This document shows positions 6,512-13,860 of a stretch of DNA of 27,556 bases, piece by piece; within the stretch, counting starts at the first letter, position 1, and each line of letters begins with the position of its first letter. A program made the position numbers and the translations under genes. The DNA is from an uncultured Gemmatimonadota bacterium (GTDB lineage Bacteria > Gemmatimonadota > Gemmatimonadetes > Gemmatimonadales > Gemmatimonadaceae). Location: positions 1-27,556 of the forward strand of contig CAMLIT010000053.1 of NCBI GenBank assembly GCA_946480295.1, given 5' to 3'. The notes beneath the pieces were generated by a model. It searched no databases. It was not told the origin of the DNA and saw only the letters and a list, made by a program, of their open reading frames with translations.

Positions 6512-7300
6512 ATGGATCTCGGACTGCGCGGCAGGGTGGCGCTCGTCGCGGCGGCGAGCCGCGGCCTCGGGCGGGCGGTGGCGGAGGAGCTGGCGAGCGA
6601 GGGCGCCTCGCTCGTGCTCTGCGCCCGCGGCGGCGAACGCCTCGAGCAGGCGCGATCGGCGATCGCCGATCGCGGCGTCGAGGTCCACGCCGTGATCGCG
6701 GACCTCGCCACGGCTGAGGGGATCGAGCGCGTCGCGCAGGAGGCGCTCGGCCGCTTCGGTCGGGTGGACGTCCTGGTCACGAACACCGGCGGTCCCCCGG
6801 CCGGACCCTTCGAGAGCCACGACTGGGACACGTGGGTGCGCGCCGTCGACCTCACCCTGCGCAGCGCCGTGGAGCTCACGCGCGCGGTGCTCCCCGGCAT
6901 GAAGGAGCGGCGCTGGGGGCGCATCCTCAACGTCACCTCGATCTCGGTGAAGCAGCCGGTCGAAAATCTGGTGCTGTCGAACAGCATCCGCGCCGCTGTC
7001 ACGGGGATGGCCCGCACGCTGGCGACCGAGGTGGCCGAGTACGGCATCACCGTCAACAACCTGCTTCCCGGGTGGACGCGTACGGAGCGTGTGGACGAGC
7101 TGGCGCGGGCGAACGCGGCGAAGCAGGGAATCACCGCCGATGCCTACCGCGAGCGCATCGCGAGCGAGATCCCCATGCACCGCCTCGGCGACCCGCGGGA
7201 GTTCGCCGCGCTCGCCGCCTTCCTGGCCTCCGAGCGCGCGTCGTACATCACGGCGCAGTCGATCGCCGTGGACGGCGGGTGGATCCGCTCGCTCTACTGA
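6512..7300 (+). CDS. Divergent SDR-family oxidoreductase
   Basis: This 262-residue classical-SDR-length protein has its N-terminal nucleotide-binding turn as LVAAASRGLG (11-20), where the usual TGxxxGIG begins with Ala. The NAG motif appears as NTGG (91-94). Ser143 (VTSIS) is in the catalytic serine region, but the YxxxK dyad is replaced by Ser156-N-S-I-Arg160 (VLSNSIRAA). The C-terminal PGWTRTER and YITAQSIAVDGGW segments are typical of the 3-oxoacyl-ACP-reductase-like group. I believe this LSN(A/S)xRAA type forms a recognisable SDR subgroup, so the change is probably not a pseudogene sign. It forms a unit with the upstream cupin gene, and ends 4 bp from the convergent channel gene. Confidence 0.88.
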   Translation: MDLGLRGRVALVAAASRGLGRAVAEELASEGASLVLCARGGERLEQARSAIADRGVEVHAVIADLATAEGIERVAQEALGRFGRVDVLVTNTGGPPAGPFESHDWDTWVRAVDLTLRSAVELTRAVLPGMKERRWGRILNVTSISVKQPVENLVLSNSIRAAVTGMARTLATEVAEYGITVNNLLPGWTRTERVDELARANAAKQGITADAYRERIASEIPMHRLGDPREFAALAAFLASERASYITAQSIAVDGGWIRSLY

Positions 7301-7304
7301 CGCG

Positions 7305-8420
7305 CTACTGCGCGCGCGCCGGCAGCGCGCCGGCCGCGCCGAGCGCCGGCGACGGGCTCTGCACCTGGATCGTCTGCGTCGGGAAGGCGAACTCGATCCG
7401 CTCCGCCTCGAAGCGCCGCAGCAGCGCCAGATAGATGTTCTGCTGGATGTCCATGTAGCGGCCGTAGTCCGGGTCGAGCACGTAGTACACGGTCTCGAAG
7501 CGGAGCGCCCAGTCGGTGTAGGCGCTGAAGTGGCTGCGGTCGAATCGGACGGGGCTCTGGGCGGTGACGATCTCGCGGATCATGCCCGGGATGCGGGCCA
7601 TGGCGTCGGGGGGCGTGTCGTACGTGACGTCCGTCGTGAAGACCACGCGGCGCTCGTACATCCGCTTGTAGTTGTGGATGCGGCTCTTCAGCAGCTCGCT
7701 GTTGGCGACGATGACCTGCTCGCCGCTGATGCTGCGGAGGCGCGTGGTCTTCAGGCCGATGTGCTCGACGCTCCCGGAGACGTCGCCGGCGACGATGAAG
7801 TCGCCGATGTCGAAGGGCTTGTCGAACACGATCGCCAGCGCGGCGAGGATGTCGCCGAGGATGTTCTGGACGGCGAGGGCGAGGGCGATGCCGCCGACGC
7901 CGAGGGTCGTGATCAGCGTCCGGACGTCGATGCGGAAGACGCCGAGCACCGAGATGAGGACGATGATCCAGACGGTGATCTTCCCGGCGACGGCGAGCGC
8001 GTTGATCGTGGCGACGCCAGTCGCCGTGTTGGCGGCGCGGCGCCGGTCGAGGTAGCGCTTGCCGAGGAAGTTCACCGCCGCGTTCCCCCAGAACCCGACC
8101 TGCAGGAGCAGGATCAGGTGCCAGACGTCGGAGAGCGCGGTCTCGGTGCTCGCCCTGATCTCGAGGTATCGCGAGCCGACGTACGCGGCGACGAGGAAGA
8201 GGAAGTACCACCGGGTGTGGTCGACGAGCGCCACCACCAGGTCGTCGAGCTGGTTCTCGCTGCGTTCGGCGATGGCGCCGAGGCGCACGACGATGAGGCG
8301 CCGCACGCCGACGAGGAGCAGGAAGACGATGGCGAGGACCGCCCCGGCGATGAGCCACTGGTGGGCGGAATTGTTCTGCCAGAGCTGCCAGAGGCGATGC
8401 GGGAGCTGACTGATTCGCAT
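7305..8420 (-). CDS. MscS-family mechanosensitive channel
   Basis: This 371-residue inner-membrane protein has hydrophobic segments at about 22-43, 70-84, 100-118 and 148-165, and a pore-lining helix at about 168-195 (LGVGGIALALAVQNILGD). This is followed by the MscS beta domain (FDKPFDIGDFIVAGDVSG, about 199-216) and an alpha/beta C-terminal vestibule domain. Such channels gate on membrane tension and release osmolytes on hypo-osmotic shock. ATG at 8420 is preferred over GTG at 8489, because the longer start would fall at the edge of the perfect hairpin 8460-8487 and adds an Arg/Pro/Ala stretch with no conserved character. It ends nose-to-nose with the SDR gene. Confidence 0.88.
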   Translation of the reverse strand: MRISQLPHRLWQLWQNNSAHQWLIAGAVLAIVFLLLVGVRRLIVVRLGAIAERSENQLDDLVVALVDHTRWYFLFLVAAYVGSRYLEIRASTETALSDVWHLILLLQVGFWGNAAVNFLGKRYLDRRRAANTATGVATINALAVAGKITVWIIVLISVLGVFRIDVRTLITTLGVGGIALALAVQNILGDILAALAIVFDKPFDIGDFIVAGDVSGSVEHIGLKTTRLRSISGEQVIVANSELLKSRIHNYKRMYERRVVFTTDVTYDTPPDAMARIPGMIREIVTAQSPVRFDRSHFSAYTDWALRFETVYYVLDPDYGRYMDIQQNIYLALLRRFEAERIEFAFPTQTIQVQSPSPALGAAGALPARAQ

Positions 8421-8459
8421 GAGCGCACGGAAGGGGAGGCGCAGGGATGATAACGCCTC

Positions 8460-8487
8460 GGGCGCGCGGGCGCTCGGCCGCGCGCCC
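8460..8487 (-). terminator. Perfect GC hairpin after recQ
   Basis: GGGCGCGCGG (8460-8469) pairs exactly with CCGCGCGCCC (8478-8487) around an 8-nt loop. It begins 6 nt after the RecQ stop in the direction of transcription. There is no U-run after it, so it is either a non-canonical terminator or an mRNA-stabilising stem between recQ and the channel gene. Confidence 0.55.
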
Positions 8488-8492
8488 ACCCC

Positions 8493-10007
8493 TCACAAGC
8501 CGGCGCTCGCCACCGCGATGCCGCTCGCGACGGCCACGCGTCGCACCGGCCGCTCCGCCAGCAGCCCGTCGCACGCGTCGCAGTTGCCGCACTCCCATTC
8601 CGGATCGACGTCCTCGCCGAAGTAGTCGAGGATGTAGCGCGTGCGGCACCGCGCGCTCTGGCAGTAGGCGACCATGGCGCGCAGCTTGGCGCGGTCCTGG
8701 ACGCGGCGCTCCTCGTAGTCGGTGAGGTCGGCGCTCAGGTTGACCTGCGTGAGGCGCGCCGCGAGGCGCTCCCACGCCCCGCCGCGATACTCGCGCACGA
8801 CGCCGTGCCGCTTGAGCAGGACGAGGACGATGCGCGTCTTGCGCCGCGGGACGCCCGACTTCTCGGCGATGTCGTCGAGCAGGACGCGCTCGCCCACCGG
8901 CACCTGCTCGAGGACGATCGCGACCTTCGCCGCTTCCTCGATGTCCGGATACTTGCCGCCGAGGAAGTACGACTGCACGCGACTGTCCTCGACGCGGTAG
9001 AGGATCGTGCAGGTCGCCGGGAGCCCGTCGCGCCCCGCGCGCCCGGCCTCCTGATAGTAGGACTCGACGGAGCCCGGAAAGTGGTAGTGGGTGACGAAGC
9101 GGATGTCGGGCTTGTCGATGCCGAGGCCGAAGGCGTTGGTCGCGATGATGGCCTTGAACTCGTCGGCCATGAAGCGATCCTGCGTCTCCTTGCGTTCGGG
9201 GCCCGCCATCTTGCCGTGGTAGATGCCGACCGGAAAGCGCTCGCGCAGGAACTCGTGCAGCCGCTCCGCCTCGCGGATCGTGGCGACGTAGATCACACCG
9301 ACACCGGGCGTCTCCTCGAGCTGCCTGACGAGTGCCGCGTCCTTCTCGGCCGGATTCACGGTGCGCTTCACCTCGAAGCGCAGGTTGGGGCGCGCGAACC
9401 CGGTGATCGTCACGTGCGGATCCGTCATCCCGAGCTGGTGCGCGATGTCGGCGCGCACCTCCTCGGTCGCCGTGGCGGTGAGCGCGAGGATGGGCGGCCG
9501 CCCGAGCCGGTTGACCACGGAGCCGAGCGTCAGGTAGTCCGGGCGGAAGTCGTGCCCCCACTGGCTGACGCAGTGCGCCTCGTCGACGACGAACAGGCTC
9601 ACCTTCCGCGTGAGCAGGTGCTCGAAGAAGTCGCGGTCCTTGAAGCGCTCCGGCGTGAGGTAGAGGATCTCGCCCTCGCCGGCGGCGACGTCCTGCTCGA
9701 TGCGTCGGGCCTCGCCCTCACGGAGGTGCGAGTGCATGGCGAGCGCCGTGATCCCCTGGGCCGCGAGCTTGTCCTGCTGGTCCTTCATCAGCGCGATGAG
9801 CGGGCTGACGACGACCGTGAGCCCGGGCAGGAGGAGCGCGGGGAGCTGATAGACGACGGACTTCCCGCTTCCCGTCGGCATGACCACGAGCGCGTCGCTG
9901 CCGGACAGGGCAGCGCGGATCGGCTCCCACTGGCCCTTCTGGAAATCGGCATGGCCGAAGCGTCGCGTCAGGACAGCGCGCGCCCTGGCCCGGGTGATCT
10001 GGGGCAT
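8493..10007 (-). CDS. recQ: RecQ-family ATP-dependent DNA helicase
   Basis: This 504-residue SF2 helicase unwinds DNA 3' to 5' in recombination and fork repair. Walker A MPTGSGKS is at 43-50, DEAH at 142-145, followed by the RecQ-specific aromatic-rich loop [11 protein letters not shown]. Motifs V and VI follow as [12 protein letters not shown] and [11 protein letters not shown] zinc-binding region near the C-terminus has the cysteines of YCQSARC and CGNCDAC. No HRDC domain follows, so it is shorter than E. coli RecQ (about 610 residues). ATG at 10007 is preferred; an in-frame extension to 10091 would cover the hsp20 hairpin. It lies downstream of hsp20 on the same strand. Confidence 0.95.
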   Translation of the reverse strand: MPQITRARARAVLTRRFGHADFQKGQWEPIRAALSGSDALVVMPTGSGKSVVYQLPALLLPGLTVVVSPLIALMKDQQDKLAAQGITALAMHSHLREGEARRIEQDVAAGEGEILYLTPERFKDRDFFEHLLTRKVSLFVVDEAHCVSQWGHDFRPDYLTLGSVVNRLGRPPILALTATATEEVRADIAHQLGMTDPHVTITGFARPNLRFEVKRTVNPAEKDAALVRQLEETPGVGVIYVATIREAERLHEFLRERFPVGIYHGKMAGPERKETQDRFMADEFKAIIATNAFGLGIDKPDIRFVTHYHFPGSVESYYQEAGRAGRDGLPATCTILYRVEDSRVQSYFLGGKYPDIEEAAKVAIVLEQVPVGERVLLDDIAEKSGVPRRKTRIVLVLLKRHGVVREYRGGAWERLAARLTQVNLSADLTDYEERRVQDRAKLRAMVAYCQSARCRTRYILDYFGEDVDPEWECGNCDACDGLLAERPVRRVAVASGIAVASAGL

Positions 10008-10054
10008 GCTTAAACACAAGGCACGAACCGTTCCCGGACCGGCCACGCCGACGT

Positions 10055-10088
10055 GGAACGGGGACGCGACCTCGCGCGTCCCCGTTCC
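10055..10088 (-). terminator. Perfect 14-bp hairpin after hsp20
   Basis: GGAACGGGGACGCG (10055-10068) is exactly complementary to CGCGTCCCCGTTCC (10075-10088), with a 6-nt loop ACCTCG. It lies 18 nt beyond the hsp20 stop and upstream of recQ. The stem is very stable but has no T-run on the minus strand. It most likely ends or processes the hsp20 transcript before recQ. Confidence 0.65.
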
Positions 10089-10106
10089 CACTCGTCAGGC
10101 AGGTGA

Positions 10107-10574
10107 TCAGTTGGTGATCTGCTGCACGTTCTCGACGGCCCCGAGCGTATTGATCGCGATCTTCCGCGGCTGCGCGGCCTGGGCCTTCGGCACCGTGATC
10201 GTGAGCAGGCCGTTGCGCAGCTCCGCGCTGATGTGGTCGCCGTCGACGAACTCGGGGAGCCGCACCGCGCGCTCGAACGCGCCGCTCACCCGCTCGGCGG
10301 CGTAGACACGCACCTCGCCCGAGCCGTCGACGGCGGCGGTCTTCGTGCCGCGGATCGTCAGCACGTTCTGCTCGAAGCTGAGATCCACCTGCGACGTGTC
10401 GACGCCCGGCAGCTCGCAGGCGATGACGTACGCGTCGTTCTTCTCGACGACGTCCACCGCGGGCACCCAGACGCGCGTGCCGGCGTCGCCGAGCGCCCCG
10501 GAGAACGCCTGGTCGAGCGCGCGGTTGAGGGTGAGCATCCGATCGAGCGTGGAAGTCAGGGAGCGATTGATCAT
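10107..10574 (-). CDS. Hsp20/alpha-crystallin small heat-shock protein
   Basis: This 155-residue protein has a short helical N-terminus and an alpha-crystallin domain at about residues 40-135. The domain includes YVIACELPGVD and the typical NGLLTITVPKA end, followed by a short C-terminal tail. It is an ATP-independent holdase that binds unfolding proteins in the cytoplasm and forms oligomers; the family's C-terminal I-x-I anchor may be represented by KIAIN. A strong ribosome-binding site AGGAGG (10581-10586) lies 6 nt before the ATG. I see no CIRCE or ROSE-like element. A perfect hairpin follows the gene. It is divergent from msrP. Confidence 0.93.
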   Translation of the reverse strand: MINRSLTSTLDRMLTLNRALDQAFSGALGDAGTRVWVPAVDVVEKNDAYVIACELPGVDTSQVDLSFEQNVLTIRGTKTAAVDGSGEVRVYAAERVSGAFERAVRLPEFVDGDHISAELRNGLLTITVPKAQAAQPRKIAINTLGAVENVQQITN

Positions 10575-10786
10575 GTGTCTCCTCCTGAAAGCGGTTGTGC
10601 GCCGCGGGAGGGAGGCAGCGTGCGTGCCGATCGAATCCGGCCAAAGTGGCCAACGACGGCGGTTCGGAGCGCACGAGACGGCAGACGCGCGGCATCCGGC
10701 GCTGCCAGAATGGAAGGGTCGCAGGAACCAGCACGCGCGGTCCGAGGTATCTTACGCGTCCTCACCTCGACAGCCCGGAGCGAGCC
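10575..10786. other. Divergent intergenic region hsp20/msrP
   Basis: This 212-bp noncoding region serves two divergent genes. It contains GGCCA-AAG-TGGCC (10639-10651), a small dyad that could be an operator or simply a hairpin. TATCTT at 10748-10753 is a possible -10 for msrP and would leave a leader of roughly 27 nt. No heat-shock element is recognisable. Confidence 0.45.
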
Positions 10787-11731
10787 ATGCTGATCAAGCG
10801 ACCTGCCGACGTCCGCTCGTCGGAGATCACCCCTGAGCCGGCGTACATCGGTCGGCGGAAGTTCATCGCCGCGGCGGGGGCGCTGGGGGCCATCGCCGCC
10901 GCCGGCACGCTGGTCTCGCGGCTGGGTCGACGCGACGGCGCGAAGCTCTGGGCCGCGGCCGGTCGCGGACCGGAGGAGGACAAGCCCAACAGCTACGACG
11001 ACATCACGTCGTACAACAACTACTACGAGTTCGGCACGGACAAGGACGATCCGAAGGCGAATTCCGGCGGCTTCCATCCGAAGCCGTGGAGCGTGCGGGT
11101 CGAGGGGATGTGCGGGAAGCCGGGCGACTACCATCTCGAGGACCTGCTCCGGGCCGGGCCGGTGCACGAGCGCGTCTACCGCTTCCGGTGCGTGGAGGCG
11201 TGGTCGATGGTGATCCCGTGGAACGGGATCCCGCTCGCGACGATGCTCTCGCGCTTCGAGCCGCTGCCGAGCGCGAAATACGTGTCGTTCACGACCGTGC
11301 TCCGGCCGCAGGAGATGCCGGGGCAGCGGCGGAACGTGCTGCCCTGGCCGTACGTCGAGGCGCTGCGCATGGACGAGGCGATGCATCCGCTCGCCCTGAT
11401 GGCGACGGGGATCTACGGCAAGCCGCTGCCGAACCAGAACGGCGCGCCGTTGCGCGTGGTCGTGCCGTGGAAGTACGGCTTCAAGGGGGCGAAGAGCATC
11501 GTGAAGATCGCCTTCACCGACCGCCAGCCGGCGACGACCTGGAACGTGGTCGCGCCAAACGAGTACGGCTTCTACGCGAACGTGAATCCGACCGTGGACC
11601 ACCCGCGGTGGACGCAGTCGCGCGAGCGGCGCATCGGCGAATGGCACCGCCGGCCGACGCTGATGTTCAACGGGTACGGCGACCAGGTCGCGCGGTTGTA
11701 CGCGGGGATGGATTTGCGGAAGAACTTCTAG
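10787..11731 (+). CDS. msrP: MsrP, periplasmic methionine sulfoxide reductase subunit
   Basis: This 314-residue molybdopterin enzyme (formerly YedY) reduces protein-bound methionine sulfoxide in the periplasm. A twin-arginine signal is visible as GRRKFI at residues 22-27 followed by a hydrophobic Ala/Gly stretch to about 43, consistent with Tat export after cofactor loading. SYNNYYEFG (75-83) is a hallmark of the family, and Cys135 in FRCVEAW should ligate molybdenum. Start ATG 10787 is preceded by GGAG; the longer open frame from 10595 is not protein-like. Its membrane partner msrQ follows after 103 bp. Residues near the C-terminus ([11 protein letters not shown]) match family ends, so the gene looks complete. 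Confidence 0.95.
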   Translation: MLIKRPADVRSSEITPEPAYIGRRKFIAAAGALGAIAAAGTLVSRLGRRDGAKLWAAAGRGPEEDKPNSYDDITSYNNYYEFGTDKDDPKANSGGFHPKPWSVRVEGMCGKPGDYHLEDLLRAGPVHERVYRFRCVEAWSMVIPWNGIPLATMLSRFEPLPSAKYVSFTTVLRPQEMPGQRRNVLPWPYVEALRMDEAMHPLALMATGIYGKPLPNQNGAPLRVVVPWKYGFKGAKSIVKIAFTDRQPATTWNVVAPNEYGFYANVNPTVDHPRWTQSRERRIGEWHRRPTLMFNGYGDQVARLYAGMDLRKNF

Positions 11732-11732
11732 G

Positions 11733-11799
11733 CGCTCTCCGCGATCCGCCCTGCGCCTTCCGCGGACCTCGGGACGTCCCGAGCGGGACGCGGAGAGCG
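11733..11799. repeat. Nested inverted repeats between msrP and msrQ
   Basis: CGCTCTCCGCG (11733-11743) is repeated inversely as CGCGGAGAGCG (11789-11799). Inside lies the perfect 16-bp palindrome CTCGGGACGTCCCGAG (11768-11783). The structure fills most of the 103-bp msrP-msrQ gap. It could attenuate or protect the mRNA so that the two subunits are made in unequal amounts. Confidence 0.6.
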
Positions 11800-11834
11800 G
11801 ATGGCGGAGCGCGGAGCGCGCCGACAGGAAAAGC

Positions 11835-12476
11835 ATGCGACGTCGCGAATACGTTTCGAAGGCCGTTCTCTTCCTCCTCTGCCTCCTCCCCGCCGCCTCG
11901 CTCGTGTGGGCGGGGGCGCACGACGCGCTCGGCGCCGATCCGATCCGGAAGCTGGAGCAGCAGACGGGGGAGTGGACGCTGCGCTTCCTCGCCGCGACGC
12001 TGGCGGTCACGCCGCTGCGGAAGCTGACGGGGTGGAACGTGCTCGCGCGCTACCGGCGGATGCTGGGGCTGTTCACGTTCTTCTATGCCTGCGTGCACCT
12101 GAGCATGTGGGTGGGCGTGGACTGGTACTTCGACTGGAGCGCCATGGGCGGCGAGATCGTGAAGCACCGGTACATCCTGGTGGGGATGGCGACCTTCCTG
12201 ATGCTGGTGCCGCTGGCGGTGACGTCGACGAAGGGGTGGGTGCGGCGGCTGGGCGGCGCGCGCTGGGCGCGGCTGCACCGGCTCGTGTACGCGTGTGCGA
12301 TCGGCGGGACGGTCCACTACCTTTGGGCCGTGAAGAAAGACACGCTCTTCCCGCTCGCGTACCTGTTCACCTTCGTGCTGCTGCTCGGGCTGCGGCTGCT
12401 CTGGATGCGAGCGAGGCCACGCGTGCGCGTTCCCGTGCCCCGTGCCGTCGCGCGTCCCGAGCTCGGCGCCGACTAG
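11835..12476 (+). CDS. msrQ: MsrQ, haem-binding membrane subunit of MsrPQ
   Basis: This 213-residue integral membrane protein of the ferric-reductase-like transmembrane family (formerly YedZ) passes electrons from the quinone pool or a flavin reductase to MsrP. About six hydrophobic helices are visible, with candidate haem-ligating histidines His88 (FYACVHLSMW), His148 (ARLHRLVY) and His161 (GGTVHYLW). A PLRKLTGWN segment (60-68) lies between the second and third helices, as in family members. Start ATG 11835 has AGGAAAA just upstream. It is the expected partner of msrP upstream, and its 3' end overlaps the RNA methyltransferase gene by 35 nt. Confidence 0.93.
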   Translation: MRRREYVSKAVLFLLCLLPAASLVWAGAHDALGADPIRKLEQQTGEWTLRFLAATLAVTPLRKLTGWNVLARYRRMLGLFTFFYACVHLSMWVGVDWYFDWSAMGGEIVKHRYILVGMATFLMLVPLAVTSTKGWVRRLGGARWARLHRLVYACAIGGTVHYLWAVKKDTLFPLAYLFTFVLLLGLRLLWMRARPRVRVPVPRAVARPELGAD

Positions 12477-13629
12477 CGCCATCGACTGCTTCGCGGCGGC
12501 GGCGCCGGGGCTCGAGGCGCTCGTCGCGGGCGAGCTGCAGGCGCTCGGCATCGCCGCCGCGGTGGTGGAGGGGGGCGCGGAGTGGCGCGGCGATCTCGCG
12601 TCGCTCTACCGGGCGAACCTCTGGCTGCGCACGGCCTCGCGCGTACTCGTGCGCATCGGCGCGTTTGGCGCGCGCGGGTTCCCGGAGCTGGAGCGCCAGG
12701 CGCGGCGGCTGCCGTGGGAGCGCTTCGTGTCGGCGGGGGCGCCGGTGCGCTTCCGGATCACCTCCAGGAAGTCCCGTCTGTACCACACGGGCGCGATCGC
12801 CGAGCGCCTGGCCCACGCCGTCGAGCGGAGCGCCGGGGCGACGGTGCTGCCGGCCGCCGCCCAGCCGGAGGAGGCGGAGGAGGGCGCGGCCGCTGGCGCG
12901 CAGCTCTTCGTCGTGCGCCTCCACCGTGACCACTGCACCGTGAGCGCGGACAGCTCGGGCGCGCTGCTCCACATGCGGGGCTATCGTCAGGCGGTGGCGA
13001 AGGCGCCGTTGCGCGAGACGCTGGCCGCGGCCGTGCTCCTCGGCAGCGGCTGGCGCGGCGACGCTCCCCTCGTGGATCCGCTCTGCGGCAGCGGGACGCT
13101 TCCCATCGAGGCCGCGCTGATCGCGCGGCGGATCGCGCCGGGGCTGCGGCGCGAGTTCGCCTTCGCGCGCTGGCCGGCAGCCGACCGGAGCATCTGGGCG
13201 GCGCTGCGGCGCGACGCGGAGGCGTCGGCGCTTCACCGCTCCCCCGTACCGATCCTCGGCTCCGACCGCGACGAGGGCGCGATCGCCGCGGCGCGCGCCA
13301 ACGCGGAGCGCGCGGGGGTCGCGGGCGACGTGGAGCTCTCCGTGCGCGCGCTGAGCGCGATCGAGCCGCCCAGCGGCCCCGGATGGCTCGTCGCTAATCC
13401 GCCCTATGGCCAGCGCATCGGCGATGTCGGACAGCTGCGCAACCTGTACGCGCAGCTCGGGAACGTCGCGCGGCGGCGGTGCCCCGGCTGGGTGCTGGCG
13501 CTTCTCTCGCCCGACGAGCGGCTGCAGGGGCAGCTCGGGCTCACGCTCGCGGAGCGGTTGCGGACGTCGAACGGGGGCATCCCCGTCCGGCTCATGGTCG
13601 GCACGGTCCCGGCGCCCTCGACGCGCTGA
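12442..13629 (+). CDS. THUMP-domain class I RNA methyltransferase
   Basis: This 395-residue protein resembles the N-terminal part of RlmL (23S rRNA m2G2445 methyltransferase) and stand-alone relatives. The N-terminal ferredoxin-like/THUMP region spans about residues 14-170. HMRGYRQAVAKAPLRETLAAA (177-197) leads into the Rossmann methyltransferase domain, with SAM motif DPLCGSGTLPIE (212-223) and catalytic NPPYGQR (319-325). It should methylate an RNA guanine at N2; the exact site is unknown. The first credible codon is GTG at 12442, inside the end of msrQ; no better start is in frame before CFAAAAPGLEALV, so the exact start is uncertain. The overlap suggests co-transcription with msrPQ, probably by genome compaction and not a shared function. 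Confidence 0.88.
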   Translation: MPSRVPSSAPTSAIDCFAAAAPGLEALVAGELQALGIAAAVVEGGAEWRGDLASLYRANLWLRTASRVLVRIGAFGARGFPELERQARRLPWERFVSAGAPVRFRITSRKSRLYHTGAIAERLAHAVERSAGATVLPAAAQPEEAEEGAAAGAQLFVVRLHRDHCTVSADSSGALLHMRGYRQAVAKAPLRETLAAAVLLGSGWRGDAPLVDPLCGSGTLPIEAALIARRIAPGLRREFAFARWPAADRSIWAALRRDAEASALHRSPVPILGSDRDEGAIAAARANAERAGVAGDVELSVRALSAIEPPSGPGWLVANPPYGQRIGDVGQLRNLYAQLGNVARRRCPGWVLALLSPDERLQGQLGLTLAERLRTSNGGIPVRLMVGTVPAPSTR

Positions 13630-13860
13630 CGCGGCGGCGCGCGCCTCACGAGGTGTGCCCGCTTCTTGCGGAAGAGTCCCTCAATCGGCCGGGGGGACCA
13701 AGGCCCTGTACGGCCGAGTCCGGCATCACTCTTGAAGAGAATCGAGCATGCGATCGTGCGCTCCCCGATCGGGGCTCCTGCCAAGCGCGATCGCGACCTG
13801 CCGTCGGTTCCAATGACCGGCGGCCGTAGGCGTTTACCTCCAAAGTCCAGGAGCTGACAC
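13630..13860 (+). promoter_or_regulatory. Leader of the HAMP kinase gene with RBS
   Basis: These 231 bp separate the methyltransferase stop from the giant kinase. AGGAG at 13849-13853 stands 7 nt before the GTG start at 13861 and supports that start over internal codons. Several short dyads occur, for example around 13773-13781, but I recognise no riboswitch or clear -10/-35 pair. Confidence 0.5.

Noticed and set aside
7294..9561. A 755-codon minus-strand frame across the channel and recQ genes
   Set aside because: It is a shadow frame with Arg/Ala/Pro bias; MscS and RecQ motifs lie in other frames of the same strand.
13630..13860. A riboswitch or tRNA in the leader of the giant kinase
   Set aside because: Short dyads exist, but no conserved riboswitch core or cloverleaf could be traced by eye.
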